Below are positions 1 to 8,623 of a stretch of DNA of 64,000 nt, piece by piece. Positions within the stretch are counted from its first letter, which is position 1. Each line of letters opens with the position of its first letter. This DNA comes from Amycolatopsis granulosa (GTDB lineage Bacteria > Actinomycetota > Actinomycetes > Mycobacteriales > Pseudonocardiaceae), in NCBI RefSeq assembly GCF_011758745.1, contig NZ_JAANOV010000001.1:2728001-2792000 (forward strand). The letters are read 5' to 3'. The notes beneath the pieces were generated by a model, which did no database searches, was not told the origin of the DNA, and saw nothing but the letters and a program-made list of their open reading frames with translations. A program made the translations under genes and the position numbers.

Positions 1-817
1 CGACCCCGAACAGGACCGCGGTCTGCATGCCCGGCGAGACGTACCGCGCGCCCGCCGCTTCGACGACGCCGAGCAGCCAGCCGGCGACCAGCGCACCCCG
101 GTGGTCCCCCACGCCGCCCACGATGGCCGCGAAGAACCCGCGGATGAGCAGGCCGAACCCCATGGTCACGGACGCCAGCAGCAGCGGCGCGGCGAGCACG
201 CCGGCGAGCCCGGCCAGTCCTCCCCCGATCAGGAACGAAATGCGGCCGATGCGGTCCGGCCGGATGCCCTGCAGGCGCGCGCCGTCCCGGTCCGCGGCGA
301 CGGCCCGAACGGCGCACCCGAAGCGTGTCCGGTCGCCGAACTCGAGGCCGACGACGAGCACCACGACCACCCCGATCACCACGAGCTGGTAGCTGCTGAT
401 CTGCAACCCCCACAGGTCCATCGGCCGCAGGGACAGCGGCGCGGGAGGCGCCACCGACCTGGGTTCGGCCGTCCAGATCCGGCCCGCGACCTGACTCAGG
501 ATCAGCGAGAAGGCGAGCGTGGTGATGACCCAGCCGGCGGCGTGACCGGAGCGGCGCAGCACGGGCGTGACGGCCAGCCGTTCCTCGAGCAACGCGATCA
601 AGCCGACGACCACGACGACGCAGACCAGCGCGAGCGGCCACGGCAGGCCGCCGAGACCGGTCGCGGCCATCAGCATCGCGCCCACCATCACCAGGTCGCC
701 CTGGGCGAAGTTGAGCACGTTCGTCGGGCGGTAGAGCACGTTGAGCCCGATCGCGACGAGCGCGTACAGGCTGCCGAAGGTCAGCCCGGGAACGAGGATC
801 TCGCTGACCGGATTCAC
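1..817 (-). CDS. livH: Branched-chain-type ABC transporter permease (LivH family), 3' end outside window
   Basis: Inner-membrane permease of a branched-chain amino acid or carboxylate type ABC importer. The frame opens at a GTG overlapping the TGA of the upstream substrate-binding protein gene (GTGA), so the two are translationally coupled. The N-terminus reads as a LivH protein: an early GLTFGSLYALVAIGLNV helix, then a NFAQGD motif typical of the family, and several hydrophobic helices. The frame stays open to base 1, where only the last residues appear to be missing. The ATPases (LivF/LivG) and second permease (LivM) would lie to the left, outside the window. The substrate is not readable from sequence; the neighbouring catabolic genes suggest an organic acid or hydrophobic growth substrate. 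Confidence 0.85.
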   Translation of the reverse strand, partial: MNPVSEILVPGLTFGSLYALVAIGLNVLYRPTNVLNFAQGDLVMVGAMLMAATGLGGLPWPLALVCVVVVVGLIALLEERLAVTPVLRRSGHAAGWVITTLAFSLILSQVAGRIWTAEPRSVAPPAPLSLRPMDLWGLQISSYQLVVIGVVVVLVVGLEFGDRTRFGCAVRAVAADRDGARLQGIRPDRIGRISFLIGGGLAGLAGVLAAPLLLASVTMGFGLLIRGFFAAIVGGVGDHRGALVAGWLLGVVEAAGARYVSPGMQTAVLFGV

Positions 818-2049
818 GCGGCCAGCTCCCGGAAGATGCCGCCCGCGGACGCCTCGTCCTTGGCGGAGAGCAGCGTCGCGATCGCGATGGCGTCGTCACC
901 GATTCCACAGTGGTCGGTCTCGGTGAACGAGATGGGCGCACGGACGCCCTGGTACCCGCGCACCCCGTTCATCGCCGCCCGCAGCCGGCCCGGGTCCGTC
1001 GTGCGCTCCTGCTCGACGACCACCGCGAGCAGCTTCAGGAAGTCGTAGTACGGGCTGTTGGCGGCGGAGAACGCGAGTTGGCCGGCCTGGGCGCGGATCT
1101 TGTTGGCGTAGTCCAGGGCGGGGCCGGACGGCGCGCCGCCCTTGGGGTAGGTCAGGGAGCGGTACGCGGTGCCGTAGAAGTTCCGCAGCAGCTCCACCGG
1201 GATCTCGTTGTAGGCGTCGATGTAGTTGAGGTCGTGCGCCACGATCAGCGGCGCGAAGCCGCTGTTGGCCATCGCGCGCAGGGACAGCACGGCCGCCTGC
1301 GGCTGCCCGCTGAACATGCCGAGCCCCTCGACCCCGGCGCGCGCCAGCTGGTTGAGGTAGGGCGCCATGTCCGGCGCGTTCGGTTCGAAGACCTGCACGC
1401 CGGCCAGTTCGGTGCGGTAGGTGTCCCGCAGGGTGCGGGTGAACGACTCCTGCATGGACTTGCCGAACTCGGAGTTCTCGGTGAGCAGCCCGATCCGGCG
1501 GATACCGCGGGTCTCGAAGAGGAACCTGGCGGCGGCCGCGCCCTGCCTGCTGGTGTTGAACACGAGCTGGTAGTGCGTGGGGAAGCGCCTCCCGTCGCCC
1601 AGGATGTCGGCGCCACCCCAGGCGGACTGGATCGCGTTGCCGCGCGCGAGCGCGGTGACCGACGCGACGGCCTGCGAGCTGCCGGTCGGGCCGACCACGA
1701 AGTCCGGCCGGGCGCTGAGCAGCCGCTGGGCGACCGTCGACTGCGTGGCCGGTGATCCCTCGTCGTCCTCCTCGTGCACCTGGATCGCGGCGCCGAGCAG
1801 GCCGCCCGCGGCGTTGATCTCCTGCAACGCCAGCTGCGCGCCGATGAAGGTCGGTGCGTAGGCGCTGGCGAGGCGCCCGGTCTTGGGCTGGATCCAGCCG
1901 AGCTCCGCCTGTCCGTCCGAGGAGCCCGCGCCGCGCCCGGCGCAGGCGGACAGCCCGGCGCCGAGGAGCGCGGTTCCCAGGGCCAGTGCCCCCGACAGGG
2001 TGGTCCGGCGGGACAAGCCGGGTCCACCGCGGCTCAGGTTGGTATCCAT
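814..2049 (-). CDS. livK: ABC transporter substrate-binding lipoprotein, LivK/Peripla_BP_6 type
   Basis: Extracytoplasmic binding protein that hands a ligand to the LivH permease encoded directly downstream. The start chosen is the ATG at 2049, preceded by GGAGG-like bases; an in-frame start further upstream has no such site. The N-terminus has SRR followed by a hydrophobic stretch and an LSAC lipobox near residue 36, so it should be exported, perhaps by Tat, and lipidated. The body matches type-I periplasmic binding proteins: QLALQEINAAGG near residue 90 and a GIRRIGLLTENSEFG strand-turn in the second lobe. Length (411 aa) is normal. A TetR-type operator lies 43 bp upstream, placing it in the local regulon. 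The ligand is unknown. Confidence 0.88.
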   Translation of the reverse strand: MDTNLSRGGPGLSRRTTLSGALALGTALLGAGLSACAGRGAGSSDGQAELGWIQPKTGRLASAYAPTFIGAQLALQEINAAGGLLGAAIQVHEEDDEGSPATQSTVAQRLLSARPDFVVGPTGSSQAVASVTALARGNAIQSAWGGADILGDGRRFPTHYQLVFNTSRQGAAAARFLFETRGIRRIGLLTENSEFGKSMQESFTRTLRDTYRTELAGVQVFEPNAPDMAPYLNQLARAGVEGLGMFSGQPQAAVLSLRAMANSGFAPLIVAHDLNYIDAYNEIPVELLRNFYGTAYRSLTYPKGGAPSGPALDYANKIRAQAGQLAFSAANSPYYDFLKLLAVVVEQERTTDPGRLRAAMNGVRGYQGVRAPISFTETDHCGIGDDAIAIATLLSAKDEASAGGIFRELAA

Positions 2050-2091
2050 GTGCGCCTCCGTTGGCGTCGGATCACCCGAATCGGGCACGTG

Positions 2092-2105
2092 TATGAGCGT
2101 TTATA
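2092..2105. promoter_or_regulatory. TetR-type operator copy 1
   Basis: TATGAGCGTTTATA matches 12 of 14 positions of the palindrome TATGAACGTTCATA found perfectly at 11595. It lies 43 bp upstream of the livK start in the livK/thiolase divergent promoter region. The assigned regulator is the TetR protein at 7840-8457; this is inferred from site distribution. Confidence 0.65.
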
Positions 2106-2185
2106 TACATGGCTCTTCCCGCCCGTCAAGAGACGTGACGAACAGCCCTGAGCACTTGCTACCGCCGCTGGGGAGGGTCATATTG

Positions 2186-2199
2186 CATGTACGTTCATT
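2186..2199. promoter_or_regulatory. TetR-type operator copy 2
   Basis: CATGTACGTTCATT matches 11 of 14 positions of the local palindrome and is centred about 30 bp upstream of the thiolase ATG. Together with copy 1 it would let one repressor control both divergent transcripts. Confidence 0.6.
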
Positions 2200-2221
2200 C
2201 ACCACGAGGAGGAGTGCAGCC

Positions 2222-3442
2222 ATGGCCGACGCAGTCCATGTCCTGGGCGGCGCGCAGACCGACTTCGCCGTCAACTGGTCCAAACAGAGCGACAACCCGC
2301 TCTTCGACATGCTGGAACAGGCCGTGCGGGACTGCCTCGCCGCGACCGGGCTCGAACCGTCCGACATCGCGACCGCCCACGTGGGCAACTTCGGCGGCGA
2401 GCGCTTCGCCGGGCAGTCGCACCTGGGCGCGATGATCCCGATGCTGGACCCCGCCTGGGCCACGCTGCCCACCAGCCGGCACGAAGCCGCCTGCGCGTCC
2501 AGCAGCGCCGCCGCGCTGGCCGCGATGGCGGAGATCGAGGCCGGGCGGTACGACGTCGTCCTGGTCGCCGGAGTCGAGCTGATGCGCAACGTCGCCGGTG
2601 AGGAGGCGGCGCGCAACCTCGGGTCCGCGGCGTGGACGCCCGAGGAACTGGACACCGACGAGCTGCCCTGGCCCCACCTGTTCGACCGCATCAGCCAGGA
2701 GGTGGAGCGCCGGTACGGGCTCGACCAGAACCACCTCAACCGCATCGCCGAGCTCAACCGCACCAACGCCCGCCGCAACCCGCTGGCCCAGACCCGCGGC
2801 TGGACGGCCGAACCCGGCCACTTCGAGGCCGACGACCTCGCCAACCCCATCGTCACCGGCCGCACCCGCAAGAGCGACTGCGGCCGGATCACCGACGGGG
2901 CGAGCGCCATCGTGCTGGCCGGCAGCCGGTTCACCGAGTCCTGGCTGCGCGGCTCGCCGGACCGCACGGCCAGCCGGATCAGCGGATGGGGCCACCACAC
3001 CGCGCCACTACCGCTGCGCGCCAAGTTCGCCAACGAGGGGCGCTACCTGTTCCCCAACATCCGGGAGGCGATCACCGACGCCTACGGCCGGGCCGGCGTG
3101 CGCGGGCCGGAGGACCTCGACGTGATCGAAACGCACGACTGCTTCACGATCACCGAGTACGTCGCGATCGACCACTTCGGACTGACCGCGCCCGGGGAAG
3201 CCTGGCGGGCCATCGAGAGCGGGTACATCGACTTCGACGGACGCCTGCCGGTGAACCCGTCGGGCGGCCTGATCGGCGCCGGGCACCCGGTGGGGGCCAC
3301 CGGGGTGCGGATGCTGCTGGACGCCCACCGGCAGGTCACCGGGACCGCCGGTGACTACCAGGTGCCCGGGGCCCGCACCGCCGCGACCCTCAACGTCGGC
3401 GGCAGTTGCAGCACGGCGGTGAGCTTCGTGGTCACCGCCTGA
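2222..3442 (+). CDS. SCP2-type thiolase / acetyl-CoA acetyltransferase family protein
   Basis: Thiolase-fold enzyme expected to cleave a 3-oxoacyl-CoA with CoA, or run the reverse condensation. The start follows AGGAGGAG at proper spacing. Visible active-site elements are the nucleophile Cys91 in HEAACASSSAAA, an HDCF motif (ETHDCFTITE) in place of the usual NEAF, which is the signature of the SCP2 subfamily, the GHPVGATG loop, and a late SCS cysteine region. SCP2-type thiolases usually act on branched, sterol side-chain or otherwise bulky CoA esters (family knowledge). It is the only plus-strand gene in the left cluster and has its own operator at 2186. Length is 406 aa, normal for the family. 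Confidence 0.87.
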   Translation: MADAVHVLGGAQTDFAVNWSKQSDNPLFDMLEQAVRDCLAATGLEPSDIATAHVGNFGGERFAGQSHLGAMIPMLDPAWATLPTSRHEAACASSSAAALAAMAEIEAGRYDVVLVAGVELMRNVAGEEAARNLGSAAWTPEELDTDELPWPHLFDRISQEVERRYGLDQNHLNRIAELNRTNARRNPLAQTRGWTAEPGHFEADDLANPIVTGRTRKSDCGRITDGASAIVLAGSRFTESWLRGSPDRTASRISGWGHHTAPLPLRAKFANEGRYLFPNIREAITDAYGRAGVRGPEDLDVIETHDCFTITEYVAIDHFGLTAPGEAWRAIESGYIDFDGRLPVNPSGGLIGAGHPVGATGVRMLLDAHRQVTGTAGDYQVPGARTAATLNVGGSCSTAVSFVVTA

Positions 3443-3453
3443 GCGGGACTCCA

Positions 3454-4941
3454 TCACGCGCCCACCGCCGGGACGGACTGCTCGGCCCCAGGGGTGAACG
3501 CGGGCAGTGATCGCAGGGTGGCCCAGCCGCCGCACACCCGCAGCTGGGCGCCGTCCACCATCGCGGACGCGGGGCTGATCAGGTATGTCACCGCCGCGGC
3601 GATGTCCTCCGGGTCGCACAGCCGTCCGGACGGGATCCGCCGCAGCGACGCGGTGACGAACGCGGGGTCGGCGGTGTCGGTCATCGGGGTGCGGACGATG
3701 CCCGGCAGCACCGAGTTGACCCGGATGCGGTGGCGCGCCAGCGTCACCGCCAGGTGGGAACTCAGCTGGGCGACCGCGGCCTTGCCCGAGCCGTAGCTGT
3801 ACAAGCCCGGCACCGGCGCGGTCTGCGCGCTCGTGGACGAGACCGAGACGATGTTGCCGCGGTGGCCGGAGGAGATCCACCGCGGCGCGAGCCGTTCCAC
3901 GGCGTCGGCGAAGGACAGGACGTTGATCCGGTAGGCCTCTTCGCGGTGCCGCCGCGCCTCGGGCTGGTCGTCGCGGGGCAGGATTCCCGCCGCGTGCACG
4001 AAGTCGTGCACCGCGCCGGCCTGGCGCACGGCGTCGTCGACCAGGTCGTCGGCGGCACCGGCACGGGACAGGTCGACGCGGACCGTCCAGGCCCGCCGCC
4101 CGAGGTGTTCCCGGATCGCGGCGGCCACCTCGTCCAGCTCGGGGAGCCGCCGTGCCGCGAGCACCACGTCGGCACCGCGCCGGGCCAGTTCGAGAGCGGT
4201 TTCCGCGCCGATCCCGCTGCTGGCCCCGGTGACCAGTACCGTTCGACCGTCGAGGGACCACGGTCGAGCCGGCAGCGCCGTGCTGCGGTCCACTTTGGCC
4301 GTTCCGGTGGCGCTGACCGGGACGATCCCGGTCTCCAGGCCGCCGTCGAGCGGCAGCACCTCACCGACCATCGCGTCCAGGCCACGGCTGAGCAGCAGGG
4401 TCAGGGCCGCCTGCAGGTCCGCCTCGGTCACCGGGCGTCGGACCACCTGGTGCGCGTAGAGCACCGCCTCGGCCGGCTGGGGCAGCGAATGGCCGAGGAA
4501 CGGCGCGTAGCCGATGCGGATCGCGTTCATCCGCACCCCGTGCGGCGCCACCCGGGAGGCCAGCTGCTGCCACCAGTGCAGATCCGCGCTCTGCCGGGCC
4601 GAGCGCTCGACGTGGGCCGAACCGGCCGGCCACGGCAGGGCGTCGGTGACGAGCACCATCCGGCCACCACCCGACCGGGCCATCCGGGTCGCTGCCTCCA
4701 GAACCGCGGAACGACGCAGGCAGCCACCGCTGCCGTGCACGCCGAACGCGGCGTTCTCCACCTGGACCGCGCAGAACGCTTCCGCGCCGGTGCCACCGGT
4801 GGCGGTCCGGAAACCGGCTCGCTTCAGCAACGCGTTGACCGCGCCGAGTGCGGCGGTCTTGCGCGGCGCGTCGATCTCGACCGTCGCGGAACGGGGCCGC
4901 AGCGACACCGTCCTGGACGGTGCCGTGCTGGTACTCGTCAT
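3454..4941 (-). CDS. Tandem SDR protein: degenerate N-terminal SDR domain fused to an intact SDR
   Basis: NAD(P)-dependent short-chain dehydrogenase/reductase, 495 aa, about twice the usual size. The start is the ATG after GGAGGT. The second half has a full SDR signature: TGASSGIG near residues 238-245, an NIVSVSS strand and YGSGK (YxxxK) near residues 383-387. The first half (about 1-215) looks like an SDR that lost its cofactor loop: no TGxxxGxG, but a typical C-terminal segment (VRMNAIRIGYAP, then GEVLPLDGG). It may be a pseudo-subunit that stabilises the active half. It is transcribed with the SDR genes upstream (5054-5914, 6010-6753). The substrate is presumably a hydroxyacyl-CoA or alcohol of the local pathway, an inference from context. 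Confidence 0.8.
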   Translation of the reverse strand: MTSTSTAPSRTVSLRPRSATVEIDAPRKTAALGAVNALLKRAGFRTATGGTGAEAFCAVQVENAAFGVHGSGGCLRRSAVLEAATRMARSGGGRMVLVTDALPWPAGSAHVERSARQSADLHWWQQLASRVAPHGVRMNAIRIGYAPFLGHSLPQPAEAVLYAHQVVRRPVTEADLQAALTLLLSRGLDAMVGEVLPLDGGLETGIVPVSATGTAKVDRSTALPARPWSLDGRTVLVTGASSGIGAETALELARRGADVVLAARRLPELDEVAAAIREHLGRRAWTVRVDLSRAGAADDLVDDAVRQAGAVHDFVHAAGILPRDDQPEARRHREEAYRINVLSFADAVERLAPRWISSGHRGNIVSVSSTSAQTAPVPGLYSYGSGKAAVAQLSSHLAVTLARHRIRVNSVLPGIVRTPMTDTADPAFVTASLRRIPSGRLCDPEDIAAAVTYLISPASAMVDGAQLRVCGGWATLRSLPAFTPGAEQSVPAVGA

Positions 4942-5053
4942 GGGACACCTCCGCAGTAGCGCACATCGCGAAACTACGGGCGTCCCGGCCCGCCGTCATC
5001 GCCCCGCGAGTACCCCTTGGGCACCGCGGGCCGTGACGGGAAGTACTGCCGGA

Positions 5054-5914
5054 TCAGGCCTTTCCGGTGACCTGGACGGGCACCTGTTCGTGCCGGAGGA
5101 TCCAGGACGCCTCGCCCCGCTGGCGGAAGTCGGTGCCGAACCAGCCCGGGTTGTAGGCGCTGCCACCGCCGTCGACGAGCAGCGCCGCGCCGTTGACGTA
5201 ACCGCTGTCGTCGGACACGAGGTAGGCGATCGCGTTGGCGATGTCCTCGGGCTTGCCCAGCCTGCCCAGGGGCGACTCGGCCTCGTTGTAGCTGCGTGCC
5301 CCGGTGGCCAGCAGTCCACCGGTCATCGCGGTCTCCGTCACGCCCGGCATCACCGCGTTCACGCGGATGTCGAACTGCCCCAGTTCGTAGGCCATGATCT
5401 TCACCATCATGTTCAGCGCCGCCTTGGCCGAGCAGTACGCGCTGAACAGGGCGACCGGTTCGACGGCGCCGGACGACGAGGTCACCACCATCGCTCCCCC
5501 GTTGCCCAGCTCGGCCATCCGGCGCGCCGCGGCCTGGCACATGAGGAACGTCCCGGTCACGTTGATGTCGAACGTGCGGCGCCAGGTCTTCTCCGGGATC
5601 TCCAGGAACGGCCCGAACCGTCCCCAGCCGGCGTTGGCCACGCAGATGTCGAGCCGGTCGTGCTGCTCCAGCCGGTCGAACAACGCCGCCACCTGGTCGG
5701 GGTCGGTCTGGTCGCACGGCACCGCCTCGGCCCGGCCACCGGCGTTCTGGATGTCCTTGGCGACGGCTTCGGCACCCTCGCCGTCGATGTCCGCGATGAC
5801 GACGGTCGCGCCGTCCTGGCTCAGGCGCCGTGCGGTCGCCTGCCCGATGCCGGACGCGCCGCCGGTCACCAGTGCGACCCGGCCGCCCAGCCGCGCAGCG
5901 TCAGCGTTTCCCAT
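5054..5914 (-). CDS. SDR family oxidoreductase
   Basis: Classical short-chain dehydrogenase, 286 aa. The chosen ATG at 5914 follows AAGGAA; a longer frame upstream lacks a ribosome site. Domain marks are the cofactor loop TGGASGIG near residue 18, NAG in CVANAGWG, catalytic Ser in VVTSSSG, and YCSAK as the YxxxK pair. The aspartate ending beta-2 (IADID) suggests NAD rather than NADP. A C-terminal tail of about 30 residues beyond the usual VDGGG end is somewhat long. It lies in a minus-strand run of three SDR genes with spacing of 95 and 112 bp, probably one transcript starting at the operator at 6775. Confidence 0.85.
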   Translation of the reverse strand: MGNADAARLGGRVALVTGGASGIGQATARRLSQDGATVVIADIDGEGAEAVAKDIQNAGGRAEAVPCDQTDPDQVAALFDRLEQHDRLDICVANAGWGRFGPFLEIPEKTWRRTFDINVTGTFLMCQAAARRMAELGNGGAMVVTSSSGAVEPVALFSAYCSAKAALNMMVKIMAYELGQFDIRVNAVMPGVTETAMTGGLLATGARSYNEAESPLGRLGKPEDIANAIAYLVSDDSGYVNGAALLVDGGGSAYNPGWFGTDFRQRGEASWILRHEQVPVQVTGKA

Positions 5915-6009
5915 GTTCCTTGGTTCCTTCCCGAATTCCCGTGTCTGGGTTCTGTTTCTCAAGCGGCACCGCTACCCGCACCGCCACGCAAGTCACTTCG
6001 GAACACGCA

Positions 6010-6753
6010 CTAGTTCCGGACCCAGCCGCCGTCGACGAAAAGCACCTGACCGGTGATGTACCGCGCCTCGTCCGACGCCAGCCAGACCGCGGCGCCCGCG
6101 ACCTCGTCCGGCTGCCCGGTCCGGCTCAGCGGCAGGGTCGCGACGGTCTTCTCGCCGATCCGCCCGAGGTCGGCCGCGTGCCCGGTGTCGGTGTCGATGA
6201 AGCCGGGCGCGATCGCGTTGGCCCGGATCCCTTCCCGGCCGAGTTCGACGGCCAGCGACCGGGTCATGGTGAGCAGGCCGCCCTTGGAGGCGTCGTAGGC
6301 GATCTGGCGGAAGAACCCGATCACCGCGACCGAGCAGATGTTGACGATCGCGCCGTGCCCGGAGGCGGCGAGGTGGTCGACCGCGGCCTGGCTGAGCACG
6401 AACGGCGCCTTGAGGTTGACGTCGATGACCCGGTCCCAGTGCTGCTCGGTCTGCTCCCGCAGCGGCAGCCGGTTGACGATGCCCGCGTTGTTGACCAGGA
6501 TCGCCAGGCCGTCCAGCCGATCCGCGGCGGTGGCGACCAGCTCACGGGCGAAGGAGGTGTCCGCGATGTCGCCGGCCAGCGCCACCCCGTCCCCACCCGC
6601 CGCCTGGATGCGCTTGAGCGTGGCCTGGGCGGCCTCCGCGTCCAGATCGTTCACCGCGACCCTGGCCCCGTCCGCGGCGAGGCGTTCGGCGATCGCCGCA
6701 CCGATGCCGCGTCCGGCTCCGGTCACGAGCGCGGCACGTCCTGCGAGGTTCAT
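6010..6753 (-). CDS. SDR family oxidoreductase, FabG-like
   Basis: Short-chain dehydrogenase/reductase, 247 aa, resembling 3-oxoacyl reductases/3-hydroxyacyl dehydrogenases. The start is the ATG at 6753 with GGAG eight bases before it; a GTG 12 bases upstream is the alternative. Motifs are TGAGRGIG at about residues 11-18, NNAG, the ICSVA serine region, YDASKGG (YxxxK) and the terminal VDGGW. It is the first gene of the SDR run, and a near-perfect TetR operator copy (13 of 14) lies 22 bp upstream of its start, so repression would block initiation directly. Exact substrate unknown. Confidence 0.86.
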   Translation of the reverse strand: MNLAGRAALVTGAGRGIGAAIAERLAADGARVAVNDLDAEAAQATLKRIQAAGGDGVALAGDIADTSFARELVATAADRLDGLAILVNNAGIVNRLPLREQTEQHWDRVIDVNLKAPFVLSQAAVDHLAASGHGAIVNICSVAVIGFFRQIAYDASKGGLLTMTRSLAVELGREGIRANAIAPGFIDTDTGHAADLGRIGEKTVATLPLSRTGQPDEVAGAAVWLASDEARYITGQVLFVDGGWVRN

Positions 6754-6774
6754 GGGTTGCTCCACTTCGTTGTG

Positions 6775-6788
6775 TATGAACGTTCATT
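6775..6788. promoter_or_regulatory. TetR-type operator copy 3
   Basis: TATGAACGTTCATT differs from the perfect palindrome at one base. It sits just upstream of the first SDR gene and downstream of the amidohydrolase gene end, so it should control the three-SDR transcript. Confidence 0.72.
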
Positions 6789-6833
6789 TTTATGGCGGCG
6801 GACCACGGGGTCAAGACGCGACACCCGGTGGGA

Positions 6834-7799
6834 CTAGCTCGGGTCCAGGTTGAGCAGGCGCGCGCCGTTGCCGTGCAGCCACGCGCACTTCGTGCGCTCG
6901 TCGAGCGCCAGCGCGGAGACTTCGGCGGCGAGCGCGCCGGTGGTCATGCCGTGCACCCACTCGATCCCGCCGAAGAGGATCTTGTTGCGGACCGTGGAGG
7001 CCCCGTGCAGCAGCAACGGCTCCCAGCCGGATCCGGGCCGGGCCATGTGGCGCGGGCGGTGCGTGGAGAACTCCAGGTAGACGTTGCGGTGCCGCTGGCA
7101 CAGCGTCATCATCTCCAGCACCCACGGCCAGCCGCCGTGCCCGGCGATCACCACCAGGTCCGGGTGCCGCCGCGCGATCTCGTCCAGCTCCCGCCAGGTG
7201 CACCAGTTCATCGGCACGCGCGTGGACAGGTTGTGCCCGGTGTGCATCCACAACGGCACGCCCAGCTCGCTCACCGTCCGGTAGAACTCGTGCGCCCCCT
7301 CCGACAACGGGTCGGCGACGTCCAGGAAGTGGGTCACCGACACCCCGCGCATGCCGAGTTCGAGCACACAGCGCCGCACCTCGGCGATGGCGGCATCGGG
7401 ATCGGCGAGGTTCACGCTCCCCCACGCCTGGAGACGGTCGGGGTGGCGCGCGGCGAACTCGGCGATCCGGTCGCTCACCATCCGGCCGTCCGGCAGCGGC
7501 CGCATGCTCGAGTGCAGGACCTGGTGCCGCACGCCTTCCTCCGCCAGCCGGGCGACGTAGGCGTCCAGGTCGAAGTCGAACGCCGGGCTCGCCAGGAGCA
7601 GGTCGAGCGCGGCGGCGGGATCCTTGCTCGCCGCGGCGAAATCCCGCGGGTCGATGCCGGCGGTGATCGCGAGCCGCTGGCCGAACAGGCGGAAGTAGTC
7701 CGGCGCGTACTCGGCGAACCCGCCGAGGTAGGCGCGCCAGCAGTCGCGGTCGAGCACCATGCCCGACATGTCGACGATGGGGTGCGGGTGGACGGCCAT
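6834..7799 (-). CDS. Amidohydrolase family protein (Amidohydro_2 / decarboxylase-like)
   Basis: Metal-dependent hydrolase or non-oxidative decarboxylase of the amidohydrolase_2 family, 321 aa. The start follows GAGGT. The N-terminal HxH metal pair of classical amidohydrolases is absent (the region reads IVDMSGMV), but the conserved WMHTGHN and VIAGHGGWPW histidine motifs and a late NARLLNLD end fit the family. Such proteins often occur in ring-degradation clusters as decarboxylases or hydrolases (family knowledge). It is probably co-transcribed with the TetR gene, whose stop is 40 bp upstream. The substrate cannot be assigned. Confidence 0.82.
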   Translation of the reverse strand: MAVHPHPIVDMSGMVLDRDCWRAYLGGFAEYAPDYFRLFGQRLAITAGIDPRDFAAASKDPAAALDLLLASPAFDFDLDAYVARLAEEGVRHQVLHSSMRPLPDGRMVSDRIAEFAARHPDRLQAWGSVNLADPDAAIAEVRRCVLELGMRGVSVTHFLDVADPLSEGAHEFYRTVSELGVPLWMHTGHNLSTRVPMNWCTWRELDEIARRHPDLVVIAGHGGWPWVLEMMTLCQRHRNVYLEFSTHRPRHMARPGSGWEPLLLHGASTVRNKILFGGIEWVHGMTTGALAAEVSALALDERTKCAWLHGNGARLLNLDPS

Positions 7800-7839
7800 G
7801 CATCACCTCTCCGGTTCGCGAAGAGGCCGGGGACCGGTC

Positions 7840-8457
7840 TCAGCGAACCTTGCTGATGGAACGGAGGACGAGATCGGCGTAGAAGGTCGCGAACGCGGCG
7901 TCGGACACCGGGCCGTCCGGGCTGAACCAGCCGGCCACCCGGAAGGACATGTCGAGCGCCGCCGTGGCGGCCATCCGCACCGGGTCGCCGTTGGGCACCT
8001 TGGGCAGTTCGAAGACACCGGCCGCCGCGCCGTCGCGGATGACGTCGGAGACCCTGGCCCGGATACCGAGCCGCAGCCGGCGCACTTCGTCACGGTGCTC
8101 CTCGTCGAGCGCGCGCCACTCGTCGCCCACCACGGCTTCCTTGCGGTAGCGCGTGTGGTGCAGCACGAACGCCTCGATCAACCCGTGCAGCCGCTCCGGC
8201 GGGGGCGCATCCGCCGGCACCGCGTCGAGCCGCCGGTCGAGCGTGTTGTGCCCGTCCATGATGATCGAGTACAGCAGCTCTTCCTTGGACCCGAAGTGGT
8301 TGTAGAGGGCGCCGGGCGTGAGCCCGCAGGCCTCCGTGATGTCCCGCACCGAGGTCGCGTGAAAACCCTTGTTGTAGAACAGGCGCGTGCCGGCTTCCTG
8401 CAGCCGGACCCGCGGGTGCTGCCCGTTCCTGCTCCGCGTCCTGACCGGCGTCCCCAT
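7840..8457 (-). CDS. TetR/AcrR family transcriptional repressor, predicted regulator of the left cluster
   Basis: DNA-binding repressor, 205 aa. The chosen start is the ATG at 8457 behind GGGAAG; a longer frame starting at 8544 would begin inside the operator and adds a low-complexity tail. The N-terminal TetR helix-turn-helix is clear: AGTRLFYNKGFHATSV, then ACGLTPGALYNHFGSKEELL. The C-terminal half is the variable ligand and dimer domain. A palindromic operator at 8532-8545, 75 bp upstream, implies autoregulation, and five related sites lie at neighbouring promoters. The inducer is probably a CoA ester or substrate of the pathway (inferred). Confidence 0.87.
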   Translation of the reverse strand: MGTPVRTRSRNGQHPRVRLQEAGTRLFYNKGFHATSVRDITEACGLTPGALYNHFGSKEELLYSIIMDGHNTLDRRLDAVPADAPPPERLHGLIEAFVLHHTRYRKEAVVGDEWRALDEEHRDEVRRLRLGIRARVSDVIRDGAAAGVFELPKVPNGDPVRMAATAALDMSFRVAGWFSPDGPVSDAAFATFYADLVLRSISKVR

Positions 8458-8531
8458 CGCTTCCCACCGACTTCCGTGCGACCGAGCGGTGCGCCCGGTG
8501 GTCGCGCCCCCAGGGCACGACCACCGGGATG

Positions 8532-8545
8532 TATGATCGTTCATA
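8532..8545. promoter_or_regulatory. TetR-type operator copy 4 (autoregulatory)
   Basis: TATGATCGTTCATA lies inside a longer near-perfect dyad (8528-8549, GATGTATGA...TCATACATC). It is upstream of the tetR gene and is the most extended copy of the motif, consistent with autorepression. Confidence 0.72.
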
Positions 8546-8623
8546 CATCGACCGCGCCGCCCACCTTACCGGAACGGGCGGACAGGCCGATCTGTGACCT
8601 GTCGCACGTCCCTGCCGGTACGC

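Noticed and set aside
101-1048. Long plus-strand frame opposite livH/livK
   Set aside because: Composition is low-complexity His/Gln/Arg/Ala, no ribosome site, and the minus strand encodes clear transporter proteins. The same applies to plus-strand frames at 3730-4959, 11545-12966 and 13059-14129.
8458-8544. TetR start at 8544
   Set aside because: It would put the start codon inside the operator and add a non-conserved 29-residue tail. ATG 8457 begins the usual TetR length.
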